From positions 124,001 to 188,000 of the forward strand of contig JASHNT010000141.1 of NCBI GenBank assembly GCA_030041495.1: 64,000 nucleotides of DNA, read 5' to 3'. Origin of the DNA: Bryobacteraceae bacterium (GTDB lineage Bacteria; Acidobacteriota; Terriglobia; Bryobacterales; Bryobacteraceae). The translations under genes and the position numbers were made by a program. Below are positions 41,150-49,775 of the stretch, in pieces (position 1 is the stretch's first letter; every line of letters begins with the position of its first letter). The notes under the pieces are model-generated. The model was not told where the DNA came from, did no database searches, and saw only the letters and a program-made list of their open reading frames with translations.

Positions 41150-43054
41150 TCATGCCGCTCGCCTCATCTGCGACGGGGTGCGCAGGCGGTACAAACGGCC
41201 GCGCCCATACAAGAGCCAGTCAAGCAGCAATCCCAGTCCGCCCAGCGCGGCCAGCCATGGCCAGATCTCCGGCGGCGAAGTTTCCATCTCCGCAGCCTTC
41301 GGAACTCCGCGCCGCACTCCCGCGGGCGGACGCCAGACCGCGTCGGCGACGTCGGGAAGAGTGAGCGAATACACCGATTCGCGGTCGCCCGACAGCACGC
41401 TCACCGCACCCGGAGCTCCGGAAAAGAATTGTAGCCTGCCGCCGCCGATGGTGAACGGCAGCGGCCGCTGGTTCTCATCCATCACCCGAATCGCAGACGT
41501 ATCGGCGTCCTCGCCCGCTGGAACCCGCACCAGCCCCACCGTTCCGGCCTGCACCTCCCGGCTGCGGAACATTTCCGGCGCCATCCATTTCAAGATGTTG
41601 GCGATCAACAAAGGCGTCGCAAGCTGATATTTCATCGAAGGCGCGCCGGGCTGGAATCCAAGCACCACTAGCTTGTCTTGCTTGTTTTCCCGAGCTACTA
41701 CCAACGGCCCCGCGGATGATTCGGCCGCCACCATATCACCTGTTGCCGGCGTGAATACCTCGGCCGATTCGAACACTACGTCTTGTGCGCGCAGGCCGGC
41801 GCCCAGGGGCGTGCCGTCATTCCACCCCGCCAGGTGCAGGTTTGGCTTGGTTTCTCTCACCGGAATGGGCGAACCGCTGGCCGGAGGCTGGATCCAAATC
41901 GAATCGGCCTGCGGCGGCTTGGGCGGAGCGAAGCGGTCCAGCACCACCATTTGAGCTTTCACCGCAGGATCGTACTGCGCCGGGTCCTGGAAGGCCGCCT
42001 CCAATTGCGGATTGGAAGCGAACAGCGCGCGCAGCATCTGCGGCTCCTTGGAATAAATCACCGCGTGCAAGGACGCCTCACCGGGCACCTCGATTAAGGC
42101 GCGATCGTCCTGCGGAAACGCGTCGTGCACGTTGAGCCGGGCTTCCAAATAGCCGCGGCCGGCCGCACGATAAGAAAAAGTCTCCTGTTGGTCCGCGCCC
42201 GGTTTCAATTGCAGCCGCCTCGCGCCGACGAAGGATTGCCCGAATTGCAGCTCCAGATCTACGTCGTGCGGCTTCGCGCCATAGTTGTGCACCGCGACGT
42301 AGATGTCCCAGGCGTCCGGCGCGGCCGGCGACCGGCGCAGCCCGATCTTGCGCAGGCCCACGTTTTCTTGCGGCGCTCCGGAAAGCAGCACACGCAAATT
42401 AGAGGGAAGGTCGGCCAATTCGGCCTGCTCTTCCGGCACTCGCGCCGCTCCCGCGAACACGATCTCTCCGGCCCGCTGCGACTGCAGCCGCTGCGCTCTC
42501 TGCGCGAATTCCAGAGCCTGCTCGAGATTCAGCGCGGACCATCCCGGCTGCGAACGGCGAATCGCCTCTTCCACTACGCCGAAGTCGGATTCAAAAGCCG
42601 TGGCCGGCGTCGCCAGCGCATCCGCTCGCACCAGCATCACGCGATCGCGCCGCGGCAGCGATTTCAAGTACGCCCGCGCCGCGTCGCGCGCCTCGTCGAA
42701 CAGCGTCATCTGCCTTCCGTTCTGCGTCCTGGTTCCCAGCGATCCCATCCACGCGGAGGTGTCGAGAATCAGCACGTGATCCCGGCCCGTGGAATCGATC
42801 ACGCCGAGCCTTGGTCCCGCAATCGCCAACAGCAGCAATAGCAGGCTGATAATTTCCAACAGCAGACTCCATGGCTGCTGGATTTTGCGCCGGTGCTGCA
42901 ACTGCGTGCGCACGTCGGCATCGGTCCAGAAGCGCAGCGTGGAGACCACTTGCTTGCGCCGCGAGCGGTCCAGCAGGTACAGCGCGACCACGCCGGCGGA
43001 AATTGCCCCGGCCAGCCCCAACAGCTCTCCCAGGCTGAGATTGAGAAACGACAT
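41150..43054 (-). CDS. BatA-domain protein with a modified VWA domain
   Basis: The 634-residue protein begins with the BatA N-terminal domain (LSLGELLGLAGAISAGVVAL) and a helix at about 61-80 (LLLEIISLLLLLLAIAG). The VWA domain starts at VLILDTSAWMG (about 94-104); the metal-binding DxSxS motif reads DTSAW (residues 98-102), so its last Ser is Trp. Metal binding may be lost or altered. A helix near the C-terminus (PWLAALGGLGLLLDWLLY) anchors the end. BatA proteins are linked with MoxR ATPases and stress tolerance (Bat operon). It starts three bases after the DUF58 stop. Confidence 0.85.
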   Translation of the reverse strand: MSFLNLSLGELLGLAGAISAGVVALYLLDRSRRKQVVSTLRFWTDADVRTQLQHRRKIQQPWSLLLEIISLLLLLLAIAGPRLGVIDSTGRDHVLILDTSAWMGSLGTRTQNGRQMTLFDEARDAARAYLKSLPRRDRVMLVRADALATPATAFESDFGVVEEAIRRSQPGWSALNLEQALEFAQRAQRLQSQRAGEIVFAGAARVPEEQAELADLPSNLRVLLSGAPQENVGLRKIGLRRSPAAPDAWDIYVAVHNYGAKPHDVDLELQFGQSFVGARRLQLKPGADQQETFSYRAAGRGYLEARLNVHDAFPQDDRALIEVPGEASLHAVIYSKEPQMLRALFASNPQLEAAFQDPAQYDPAVKAQMVVLDRFAPPKPPQADSIWIQPPASGSPIPVRETKPNLHLAGWNDGTPLGAGLRAQDVVFESAEVFTPATGDMVAAESSAGPLVVARENKQDKLVVLGFQPGAPSMKYQLATPLLIANILKWMAPEMFRSREVQAGTVGLVRVPAGEDADTSAIRVMDENQRPLPFTIGGGRLQFFSGAPGAVSVLSGDRESVYSLTLPDVADAVWRPPAGVRRGVPKAAEMETSPPEIWPWLAALGGLGLLLDWLLYGRGRLYRLRTPSQMRRAA

Positions 43055-43057
43055 GGC

Positions 43058-43954
43058 CTACTGGAGCGCCTCGCTTTGGACCAGCGGTCCGAAGACGGCC
43101 CGTTCAATCGCGACCGTGGTCGGCAGCCCGACGTACCGGCCGTTGTTGCGCAGAGCCACTCGCTCTAGCCGCTTGGCATGCTCGTCGAACTCGGCCGTGT
43201 AACGCGCGCGAGCCTCGGCGTCGAAGGCTAGCTCCACGCGCTCGCCGGTTTCGGCGTCTTCCAGTTCCAATTCACCTTCCCAGGGCGGCTCGCGATCCTC
43301 TTCGCTCCAAATATGCAGCAGGATCAGCTCGTGCCCGAAGTCGGCCAGAAACTGCAGCGGTTTCTCGCAATCCTGGTCGTCCAGGAAATCGGAAATCACC
43401 AGCAGCAATCCCGGCTGCGGAAACCGCGCCAGAAAATTGCGCGCGGTAGACATGTAGTCCGTGCTCCCGCCGGGTTTCAAGTCAGTGAGGAAATTCACCG
43501 CCCGCTGAAAGCGGTGCCGCCCGCCGGAAGCAACCAAAGATTCGTGCAGTTTCGAAGAGAACGGTTGCAAATAGATGGCGTCCAGCCGCACCAACCCGAC
43601 GTAACACAGCGCCGCCGCCAGCTTGCGCGCGTATTCGAATTTCGAAAGCTGCTTCGGGTTCCCGCCGCCTACGGCCATCGAATCGCTGATGTCCAGCAGG
43701 ATGCGCACGGGAATGCGCGGCTCCAGTTGGAACATTTTCAAAAACAGCTTCTCCAGGCGCAGGTAGGCGCGCCAGTTGATGGCGCGCAGGTCGTCGCCCT
43801 GGGTGAAGTTGCGATGATCGAGAAATTCCTGACCCGCGCCCGCGAACCGCGACGCCTGATGACCGCCCACCAGCCCGCGCTGCGATTTTTGCCAATGAAT
43901 CGTCAGCCGCTCGAGCTTTTCGAGCATCTCGGTGTCGATCAACGGCTCAACCAC
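43058..43954 (-). CDS. DUF58 domain protein
   Basis: DUF58 proteins accompany MoxR-type AAA ATPases and contain a VWA-like fold. The 298 residues include the signature GAGQEFLDHRNFTQGDDLRA and INWRAYLRLEKLFLKMFQLE, then a VWA-like metal motif LLDISDSMAVGGG. Acidic-strand motifs VISDFLDDQDCEK follow. The protein lacks a membrane helix, so it is cytoplasmic. The start is GTG 43954, 15 bp after the moxR stop. Confidence 0.88.
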   Translation of the reverse strand: MVEPLIDTEMLEKLERLTIHWQKSQRGLVGGHQASRFAGAGQEFLDHRNFTQGDDLRAINWRAYLRLEKLFLKMFQLEPRIPVRILLDISDSMAVGGGNPKQLSKFEYARKLAAALCYVGLVRLDAIYLQPFSSKLHESLVASGGRHRFQRAVNFLTDLKPGGSTDYMSTARNFLARFPQPGLLLVISDFLDDQDCEKPLQFLADFGHELILLHIWSEEDREPPWEGELELEDAETGERVELAFDAEARARYTAEFDEHAKRLERVALRNNGRYVGLPTTVAIERAVFGPLVQSEALQ

Positions 43955-43969
43955 TGTTCGCTATTTCCT

Positions 43970-44965
43970 TTACCGCGCGGAACCGGCCGTGACCGCCACG
44001 CTGGGGATGATCTTGTCGAGGATTGTCTCGGGCGTTTGCCCGTCGGCGTGCGCGTCAAAGTTGAGAATGATGCGGTGGCGCAACACCGCCGGCGCAACCG
44101 CGTCGATGTCTTCAATCGACAACTGCAGGCGGCGATGCATCAAGGCCCGCACGCGCCCGCACTCGACCAATGCCTGCGCGCCGCGGGGCGAACTTCCGTA
44201 GCGGATGAATTTGCGCGCCAGCTCATGCCCTTCGCCGGCGTCGGGCTGGGTGGCCATCACCAAGTCGATGGCGTGATCCTGCACGTGCGGAGCGACCAGA
44301 ACCTGGTGGCAGATCGCGCGCAAATCCAGTATCTCCTGGCGTGTGATCACGGGGCTCACTTGTGCCTCGTCTTTCTGAATGGTGCGCTCGACAATCGCCC
44401 CCAGGTCTCCGCGCGAAGGATACTTCACCAGGATCTTCATCAAGAACCGGTCGAGTTGCGCCTCCGGCAGCGGATAAGTTCCCTCCATTTCGATCGGATT
44501 CTGCGTCGCCATCACCAGAAACGGCGCTTCCAGCTCATGCGTGGAGGTGCCGCTGGTCACGGTGTGCTCCTGCATGGCTTCGAGCAGTGCGCTCTGCGTC
44601 TTGGGCGTCGCGCGATTGATCTCGTCGGCCAGAACCAGGTGCGCGAAGATCGGGCCGGGCTGGAAGCGCAAGGCCTTCGAACCGGACTCCGTGTCGATGA
44701 TCATGCTGCCGACAATGTCGGCCGGCATCAGGTCCGGAGTGAACTGGATGCGCGAGTATTTCAGCTGCAGCACCCGCGCCAGCGTCCGCAGCAGAGTGGT
44801 TTTACCTAACCCTGGAACGCCCTCCAGCAATACGTGTCCCCCGGCGAGCAAGCAGATCAGCACGCCATCGACGACGTCCTGTTGGCCGACGATCACTTTC
44901 CCAATCTCTTCGCGAACTTTCTTCAGTTGGCCAGTGGCGAATTGGAGCGCGGCTTCCGGTTGCAC
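43970..44965 (-). CDS. MoxR-family AAA+ ATPase
   Basis: MoxR ATPases act as chaperones that help assemble cofactor-bearing or VWA-containing complexes. The 331 residues have Walker [15 protein letters not shown] (about 45-58), Walker B LVLADEINRATPKTQSALLE, sensor LVMATQNPIEMEGTYPLPEA and an ending in GHELARKFIRYGSSPRGAQ. It is the first gene of the moxR-DUF58-BatA-VWA operon. It starts at GTG 44965, exactly six bases after a TAAAAT box, with no ribosome-binding site at workable spacing, so its transcript is predicted to be leaderless. Confidence 0.93.
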   Translation of the reverse strand: MQPEAALQFATGQLKKVREEIGKVIVGQQDVVDGVLICLLAGGHVLLEGVPGLGKTTLLRTLARVLQLKYSRIQFTPDLMPADIVGSMIIDTESGSKALRFQPGPIFAHLVLADEINRATPKTQSALLEAMQEHTVTSGTSTHELEAPFLVMATQNPIEMEGTYPLPEAQLDRFLMKILVKYPSRGDLGAIVERTIQKDEAQVSPVITRQEILDLRAICHQVLVAPHVQDHAIDLVMATQPDAGEGHELARKFIRYGSSPRGAQALVECGRVRALMHRRLQLSIEDIDAVAPAVLRHRIILNFDAHADGQTPETILDKIIPSVAVTAGSAR

Positions 44966-44971
44966 GCCCTT

Positions 44972-44977
44972 ATTTTA
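44972..44977 (-). promoter_or_regulatory. putative -10 box of the moxR operon
   Basis: TAAAAT on the minus strand is followed by exactly six bases and the GTG of moxR. The arrangement matches hicB, DUF2892, phhB and others in this window. Confidence 0.45.
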
Positions 44978-45022
44978 CCTGAGAATCCGCAAGGGCTCCG
45001 GACACAGCTTCTTTGGCCGCAA

Positions 45023-45374
45023 ATGGACGCGAATGAATTGGAAGCCTTGGCTAAGCGACTGTCGGGGCCGCCTACGAAGTCGCGAACACAGTCGGCTGTG
45101 GATTTTTGGAGAAAGTCTATCAAAAGACCCTAGCCACGGAGTTGGAACTTCGTGGTCTGGCGTGCAGGTCTCAGGTCGCCTTCCCCGTTACGTACAAGGA
45201 TCGGTGCGCCGGAGATTACGTCGCCGACCTGATCGTCGGAGATCAACTGCTGGTCGAACTGAAGTGCGTTGAGTCTTTCTCTAACAGCACATTGCGCAGT
45301 GCATCAACTACCTTCGCGCTTCGGGCCTTTCATTGTCTCTAATCATCAACTTCCAGAGGCCGAGAGTTGAGTGA
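45023..45374 (+). pseudogene. GxxExxY-family protein broken by two frameshifts
   Basis: Three frames give one family sequence. Frame one reads MDANELEALAKRLSG from 45023. Frame two (by about 45066) reads AYEVANTVGCGFLEKVYQKT, then LELRGL, GDYVADLIVGDQLLVELKCV. Frame three reads QCINYLRASGLSLSLIINFQ and ends at 45374. The family name motif (GxxExxY) is GFLEKVY. GxxExxY proteins are a PD-(D/E)XK nuclease-like family common in environmental bacteria. The breaks fall near 45066 and 45288; either two indels inactivated the gene or the assembly has errors. Confidence 0.85.
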
Positions 45375-45416
45375 AGACGAATAATTTACTCTCATTTTAT
45401 GAGTGTCCATTCACGG

Positions 45417-45761
45417 CTAAGACTTGGCATGGTATAGCCCGTCGATCTTCGCCCCCATGATAAAGTCGCTCTCGGTCAAGCCTTTGATCTTGTGCGTGTA
45501 AATCGTCACCTTGGCGTAGCCCCACCCGAAGCACAGGTCGGGGTGATGCCCCTGCTGCTCGGCGACTTCGCCGATGCGATTCACGAACGCCAACGCGCTT
45601 TTGAAATTGGGGAATTCGAAGTTCCTCTGGATCCGCCGGGCCTCGGCCACCTGCCATTCCGGCAACTGCGCAGAGAGCCTCGCCAACTCTTCGCCTTCAA
45701 GCGGCGGCACGTTGCCGCGGCACGGAATGCATTGCTTCGAAGCCAGCTCCGATACGCTCAT
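45417..45761 (-). CDS. phhB: 4a-hydroxytetrahydrobiopterin dehydratase
   Basis: The enzyme dehydrates the pterin carbinolamine formed by aromatic amino-acid hydroxylases. The 114-residue protein has the usual length and family blocks: a CIPCRGNVPPLEGEELARLS start, LPEWQV, FEFPNFKSALAFVNRIGEVA, EQQGHHPDLCFGWGYAKVTI (catalytic His-His-Pro) and IKGLTESDFIMGAKID. TATACT lies exactly six bases before the ATG (leaderless pattern). No phenylalanine hydroxylase is in the window. Confidence 0.95.
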   Translation of the reverse strand: MSVSELASKQCIPCRGNVPPLEGEELARLSAQLPEWQVAEARRIQRNFEFPNFKSALAFVNRIGEVAEQQGHHPDLCFGWGYAKVTIYTHKIKGLTESDFIMGAKIDGLYHAKS

Positions 45762-45767
45762 AGGGCC

Positions 45768-45773
45768 AGTATA
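45768..45773 (-). promoter_or_regulatory. putative -10 box of phhB
   Basis: TATACT on the minus strand ends six bases before the ATG at 45761; there is no Shine-Dalgarno sequence. Confidence 0.45.
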
Positions 45774-45860
45774 ACTAGGCCGTTTCTGGCTCGGATCTAA
45801 GGTGTCCGACGTCTTGGAAACATTAAGATTTTCGGGCTAACATACCCTCGGAGGTGTTGT

Positions 45861-46601
45861 ATGTCCACCCTCGGACGAGCGGCTTTTGGGATCGTTGTCG
45901 GGCTAGCGCTGGCCGGCATGGCCGCCGCACAGAGCTTGACGGAATTCGGCGCAGCAGCGGCCGGAGGCACGGTGGGCGGCGCAGCCGGCAAGAAGGTCAG
46001 TGACGGACTGACCACTATCCTCGGCAAAGTCGATCAGCAGACCAAGGCCGCCGCCAAACAGGATTCTCAAAAGCAGGAGAAGCCGGCGTCTGCTCCCGCT
46101 GCTTCTTCCGTCACGGCATCTCCCGCGCCCGCTGCGACAGCTTCCTTGCCCTCGCCGGCCGCGGCACCCGCGCCGAAACCCGCTCCTGCACGGAAGGCCG
46201 CTCCCGCTGCCAAAATTGCCTCAGTTAGAGCCGCCAGCCGTCCTGCGGTCAAGCGGGAAGTAAAGCGCGAGGAGCCCGTTTCGGTTCCGGACCCGCCCGC
46301 TTTGCATTCCGCCGCCGTGATTAAGGCTGCGCCGCCAGAGCCCCCGCCGCCGCCCGTATTCCAACCCGCTCCCATTCCTCCGCCGCCCCCGCCCCCCGAG
46401 GTCACTGCGGATACTCTCAAGAGCATCGCGCCTGGTGAGACGCGTGACGACGTCCTCAGGTTGGGGCCTCCTTCTACCCGAATTACGATGTTCGGTGAGG
46501 ACGGCCACTTGGTCGAAATCTACACCTACATGACGAAGAACACCATGCTCGGCGTGGTCCGGCTGAACGACGGCGAAGTGTCCAAAGTCGAGCTGCGTTA
46601 A
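45861..46601 (+). CDS. secreted Pro/Ala-rich protein with an SmpA/BamE-like end
   Basis: The 246-residue protein starts with a signal peptide (FGIVVGLALAGMAAAQS). A Gly/Ala segment (AAAGGTVGGAAGKKVSDGLT) is followed by about 110 residues of low-complexity Pro/Ala/Lys (APAPKPAPARKAAPAAK), which probably spans the envelope or wall. The C-terminal 60 residues have GETRDDVLRLGPPSTRITMF and LVEIYTYMTKNTMLGVVRLN, similar in outline to SmpA/BamE outer-membrane domains. GGAGG lies six bases before the ATG. The gene lies alone between phhB and the 1000-residue protein. Confidence 0.75.
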   Translation: MSTLGRAAFGIVVGLALAGMAAAQSLTEFGAAAAGGTVGGAAGKKVSDGLTTILGKVDQQTKAAAKQDSQKQEKPASAPAASSVTASPAPAATASLPSPAAAPAPKPAPARKAAPAAKIASVRAASRPAVKREVKREEPVSVPDPPALHSAAVIKAAPPEPPPPPVFQPAPIPPPPPPPEVTADTLKSIAPGETRDDVLRLGPPSTRITMFGEDGHLVEIYTYMTKNTMLGVVRLNDGEVSKVELR

Positions 46602-46611
46602 CCACCCGAAC

Positions 46612-46664
46612 GTCCGCTACTAGCACCTCGGGTGCAGAACAGGTATCTTTGAGGAATAGCGGAC
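46612..46664. other. nested intergenic inverted repeats
   Basis: GTCCGCTA (46612-46619) and TAGCGGAC (46657-46664) form a perfect eight-base inverted repeat 37 bases apart. Inside it, GCACC and GGTGC (46623-46635) form a five-base stem with a three-base loop. They occupy the gap after the SmpA-like gene; a terminator or RNA element is possible but no T-tract follows. Confidence 0.5.
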
Positions 46665-46698
46665 CGCGTCCACCGCTCACGATATCACTAGGGGTACC

Positions 46699-49600
46699 AT
46701 GATGGGGATGCGTTCCAACTTGCTGACCGTTTTTGTTTTTCTGTCCGCCGCTTCGCTCACCTGGGCGCAGCAGAGTTTTGTGCCGGCGGTGATCGCGACA
46801 CCGGGCTCGCCGAGCTCGACCCTGTATGGATTTTACGGAGGGGAGTTGGTCCGCAGCCAGGACCAGGGCAAGACCTGGACGCCTCTTTACATTACTCAGG
46901 CCGGGCTTACGCAACCTCCGATGATCGGCTTCGCCATCGATCCGTCGGATCCTTCCAATAACACTCTCTACTACGCCACCGCGCTCGCCGCGGGCTCGAT
47001 TTGGAAAAGCTCCGACGCCGGCAATACCTGGACGCAGGCCAGCGCGGGACTGCCGGTGAGCGGTGGAACCGTCGGCTACTTCAAGCTGTACAACGATGCC
47101 ACCGGCACGTATTTATACGTGCAGATCGGCAACCACCTGTACCGGTCCACCAATGGCGCCACATCCTGGCTGCTGCAAGGCGTGCTGCCGACTCCCAGTG
47201 GCAGCATGATCATCTCCGATTCTGCCCGCAATCAGATGTACTGGATCGATACCGCCACTCTCACGGTTTATTACAGCTTTTCCGAAGGCGGTCAATGGCA
47301 ACCCACCTTGCAAGTTCCCGGAGGCGCGGGCGCGACAGTTGCCAGCATGGGCGTCCCCTACTGGGATCCGAATGACCTCTACGTCACCGTGAACGTTCCG
47401 GTATCCGGCCCAGCCGTGTACGCCAGCCTCGATGGAGCTGCGTTCGCCGATCAATCCGGAACTGGACTGGGACCCTTTACGAAAATGAATTCCGCGGCTA
47501 CCGAAGCTGCGTACGCGCTCACCACTCCGCCCAACGCCTTTTTCCGGACTGTGAATAGCGGGCAATCCTGGCAGTCGCTGGGCGTAGTTGGATTGCAGCA
47601 TTTTTCAGCCACCGCCGTCGATCCGAACGTGCGGACCACTCTATACGGAGTCGAGACCCAACTGAATATGCCCAATCCGATCACCTTGATCCAGTCGCTC
47701 GATTCCGGCAACTCCTGGAACCCAATCTCTTCCACGATCACGCCGACCATCGCCAAGCCGGCGCCCTCGATCAACCTCACTCTCGAGCAAGGCGCGCCCT
47801 ACTCGGCGCCTTTCACCGTGCAATTGGCGGAAAATCCCGCGTGGCAGACGCAGGTTACGCTAACAACTTCCGGCGAGTCCTGGCTGCAGATAGCGGCGCC
47901 CGCCGGTTCTACGCCGCTAGCCGATTCCTTCACCATTTCCACGGCGGGCCTGCTGCCCGGCGTCTATAACTCCACCATCACCATCTCGGCTCCGCAGACC
48001 TTCAACAAATCCGTCTCCATTCCGGTGCAACTCACGATCGAGCCCTTGGGAGCCCTGGGCCCCGGTTACCTGGTTTCGACCGTTGCCGGCAACGGAAACC
48101 CCGCCGGCGGCGCGACCACTGGTGCACCCACCAAAGTCGCCGTCGGCGACGCGCGCGCCGTCGCGATCGACCCTTCCGGAAATGTAGATTTTTCCGCGGG
48201 CAACCGCCTCTGGCAGTTGAACAACGGGCAACTGACGGTGCTGGCCGGCAATGGCATTGACGCCTCCAATGGCGACGGAAGTGACCCAACCAATGCTTCA
48301 ATTGCCGATCCTGACGCGATCGCTTTTGACACCTCGGGCAATGCCTATTTACCGGAATACGCGTTGGAAGAGGTTCGCCTATACAGCAAGGGGAACATCA
48401 GCACGCCTCTGTTCATGACCCTTTTCAACCAGCCCGTCGGGGCGCACACCCTGGTGATCGACCCGAACCTGTTCATGCTGCTCCCGGTTCCCAACGGCAT
48501 CCTGCGTTACGACGGTTCCAAGCTCACATTAAGTATTCCTGAAGCGCTTTCGAACCCCTACAGCATGCTCGAGGATGCCTCGGGGAATCTGTATGTGAGC
48601 GATATGGGTCTGAACCAGGTTCTGGAGATCAGCCCATCCGGAACCGTCACGGTAGTGGCTGGAATGGGCCTGCCCGGCTATGGAGGCGACGGCGGCCCGG
48701 CCGCGCAGGCCCTGCTCAACGCGCCCGCCGGAATCGCTTTCGACGCGCAGGGCACTCTGTACATCGCCGATTCGGGCAACAATCGGATTCGCACAGTCAC
48801 CAAGGACGGCAATATTCACACCATCGCCGGCAGCGGACTTCCCGGTTTCGCCGGCGACGGCTTGACGGCGGACTTCGCATCGTTCCTCAATCCGCTCGGC
48901 GTCGCCGTCGATGGCTCCGGAAATGTTTATGTCGCCGACGCCGGAAATTTCCGCCTGCGCGTGCTGACTCCGCAGAACACTCCGGTCCCGCAACCGCGCA
49001 CCAACTTACCACCGATACAAGGCCCCAACGTTGCGACAACGCTTTCGCCAGGCAGCATCTTCAGCCTGTATGGCACAAACCTTGCGCCTCCCGGATACAT
49101 GAATGAGACTTCCAGCAACACCTGGCCTCGCGACATGAACGGAGTCTCGGTGACGATCAACGGCGTCGCCGCGCCGTTGTACTACGTCAGTCCGACCCAG
49201 ATCAATGGCCAGATTCCGTTTGAGACCGCGCTCGGCACTGCGACCGCGGTCATCGCCGTAAACGGCTCCCTGCCCGCCCAAATCAACTTCCCGGTGACCG
49301 CCGCTCAGCCGGACGTGCTGGTGCAGGGCGGCACTACACAAGCGGTCGCCATCAATGAAACCGGGGTGGAGAACACCCCTTCGACTCCCGCCCATCCCGG
49401 CGATATCGAGGTGGTCTACCTCACTGGCATCGGGATCCCGAGTCCCACCGTGCCCACGGGCGCTCCGTCCCCGTCCACGCTGCCTCTTGCCACGATCAAT
49501 CCGAACTATACGCCTAGCATCACGCTCAACAATCAGCAAGCGAACATCAGCTATCTCGGTTACGCGCCCGGATTCCCGGCCTTGGTGCAAGCCAATTTTG

Positions 49601-49701
49601 CGATTCCGCAGGGGATGACCGGCAATCTTTCGCTTGTAGTGACCGTGACGGTCAACGGGGTTTCGTACGCGTCCGCGCCGACCTTTATCACCGTGCAGTA
49701 G
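46699..49701 (+). CDS. large secreted beta-propeller protein with a TIGR03437 C-terminal domain
   Basis: The 1000-residue protein has a signal peptide (LLTVFVFLSAASLTWAQ). A sialidase/BNR-like propeller (about 20-350) has repeated SQDQGKTWT, KSSDAGNTWTQ and VNSGQSWQSL blocks. A middle domain of about 100 residues (residues 350-450) is beta-rich. NHL repeats follow (about 480-760), for example LLNAPAGIAFDAQGTLYIAD and NPLGVAVDGSGNVYVADAGN. The last 220 residues match the Solibacter TIGR03437 domain: PGSIFSLYGTNLAPPGY, VSPTQINGQIPFE and VVYLTGIGIP. The role is probably surface binding or adhesion; this is inference. Confidence 0.88.
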   Translation: MMGMRSNLLTVFVFLSAASLTWAQQSFVPAVIATPGSPSSTLYGFYGGELVRSQDQGKTWTPLYITQAGLTQPPMIGFAIDPSDPSNNTLYYATALAAGSIWKSSDAGNTWTQASAGLPVSGGTVGYFKLYNDATGTYLYVQIGNHLYRSTNGATSWLLQGVLPTPSGSMIISDSARNQMYWIDTATLTVYYSFSEGGQWQPTLQVPGGAGATVASMGVPYWDPNDLYVTVNVPVSGPAVYASLDGAAFADQSGTGLGPFTKMNSAATEAAYALTTPPNAFFRTVNSGQSWQSLGVVGLQHFSATAVDPNVRTTLYGVETQLNMPNPITLIQSLDSGNSWNPISSTITPTIAKPAPSINLTLEQGAPYSAPFTVQLAENPAWQTQVTLTTSGESWLQIAAPAGSTPLADSFTISTAGLLPGVYNSTITISAPQTFNKSVSIPVQLTIEPLGALGPGYLVSTVAGNGNPAGGATTGAPTKVAVGDARAVAIDPSGNVDFSAGNRLWQLNNGQLTVLAGNGIDASNGDGSDPTNASIADPDAIAFDTSGNAYLPEYALEEVRLYSKGNISTPLFMTLFNQPVGAHTLVIDPNLFMLLPVPNGILRYDGSKLTLSIPEALSNPYSMLEDASGNLYVSDMGLNQVLEISPSGTVTVVAGMGLPGYGGDGGPAAQALLNAPAGIAFDAQGTLYIADSGNNRIRTVTKDGNIHTIAGSGLPGFAGDGLTADFASFLNPLGVAVDGSGNVYVADAGNFRLRVLTPQNTPVPQPRTNLPPIQGPNVATTLSPGSIFSLYGTNLAPPGYMNETSSNTWPRDMNGVSVTINGVAAPLYYVSPTQINGQIPFETALGTATAVIAVNGSLPAQINFPVTAAQPDVLVQGGTTQAVAINETGVENTPSTPAHPGDIEVVYLTGIGIPSPTVPTGAPSPSTLPLATINPNYTPSITLNNQQANISYLGYAPGFPALVQANFAIPQGMTGNLSLVVTVTVNGVSYASAPTFITVQ

Positions 49702-49775
49702 TACCGCAATATAGAGCCTCTGGTACTTTGAGGCGATGCGATTCTTAACGCTCACCGCCACAGTGAAGAATCAGC

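Noticed and set aside
43313-44809. A 498-codon plus-strand frame opposite DUF58 and moxR
   Set aside because: Antisense of two well-supported genes; Gln/Arg-rich shadow composition.
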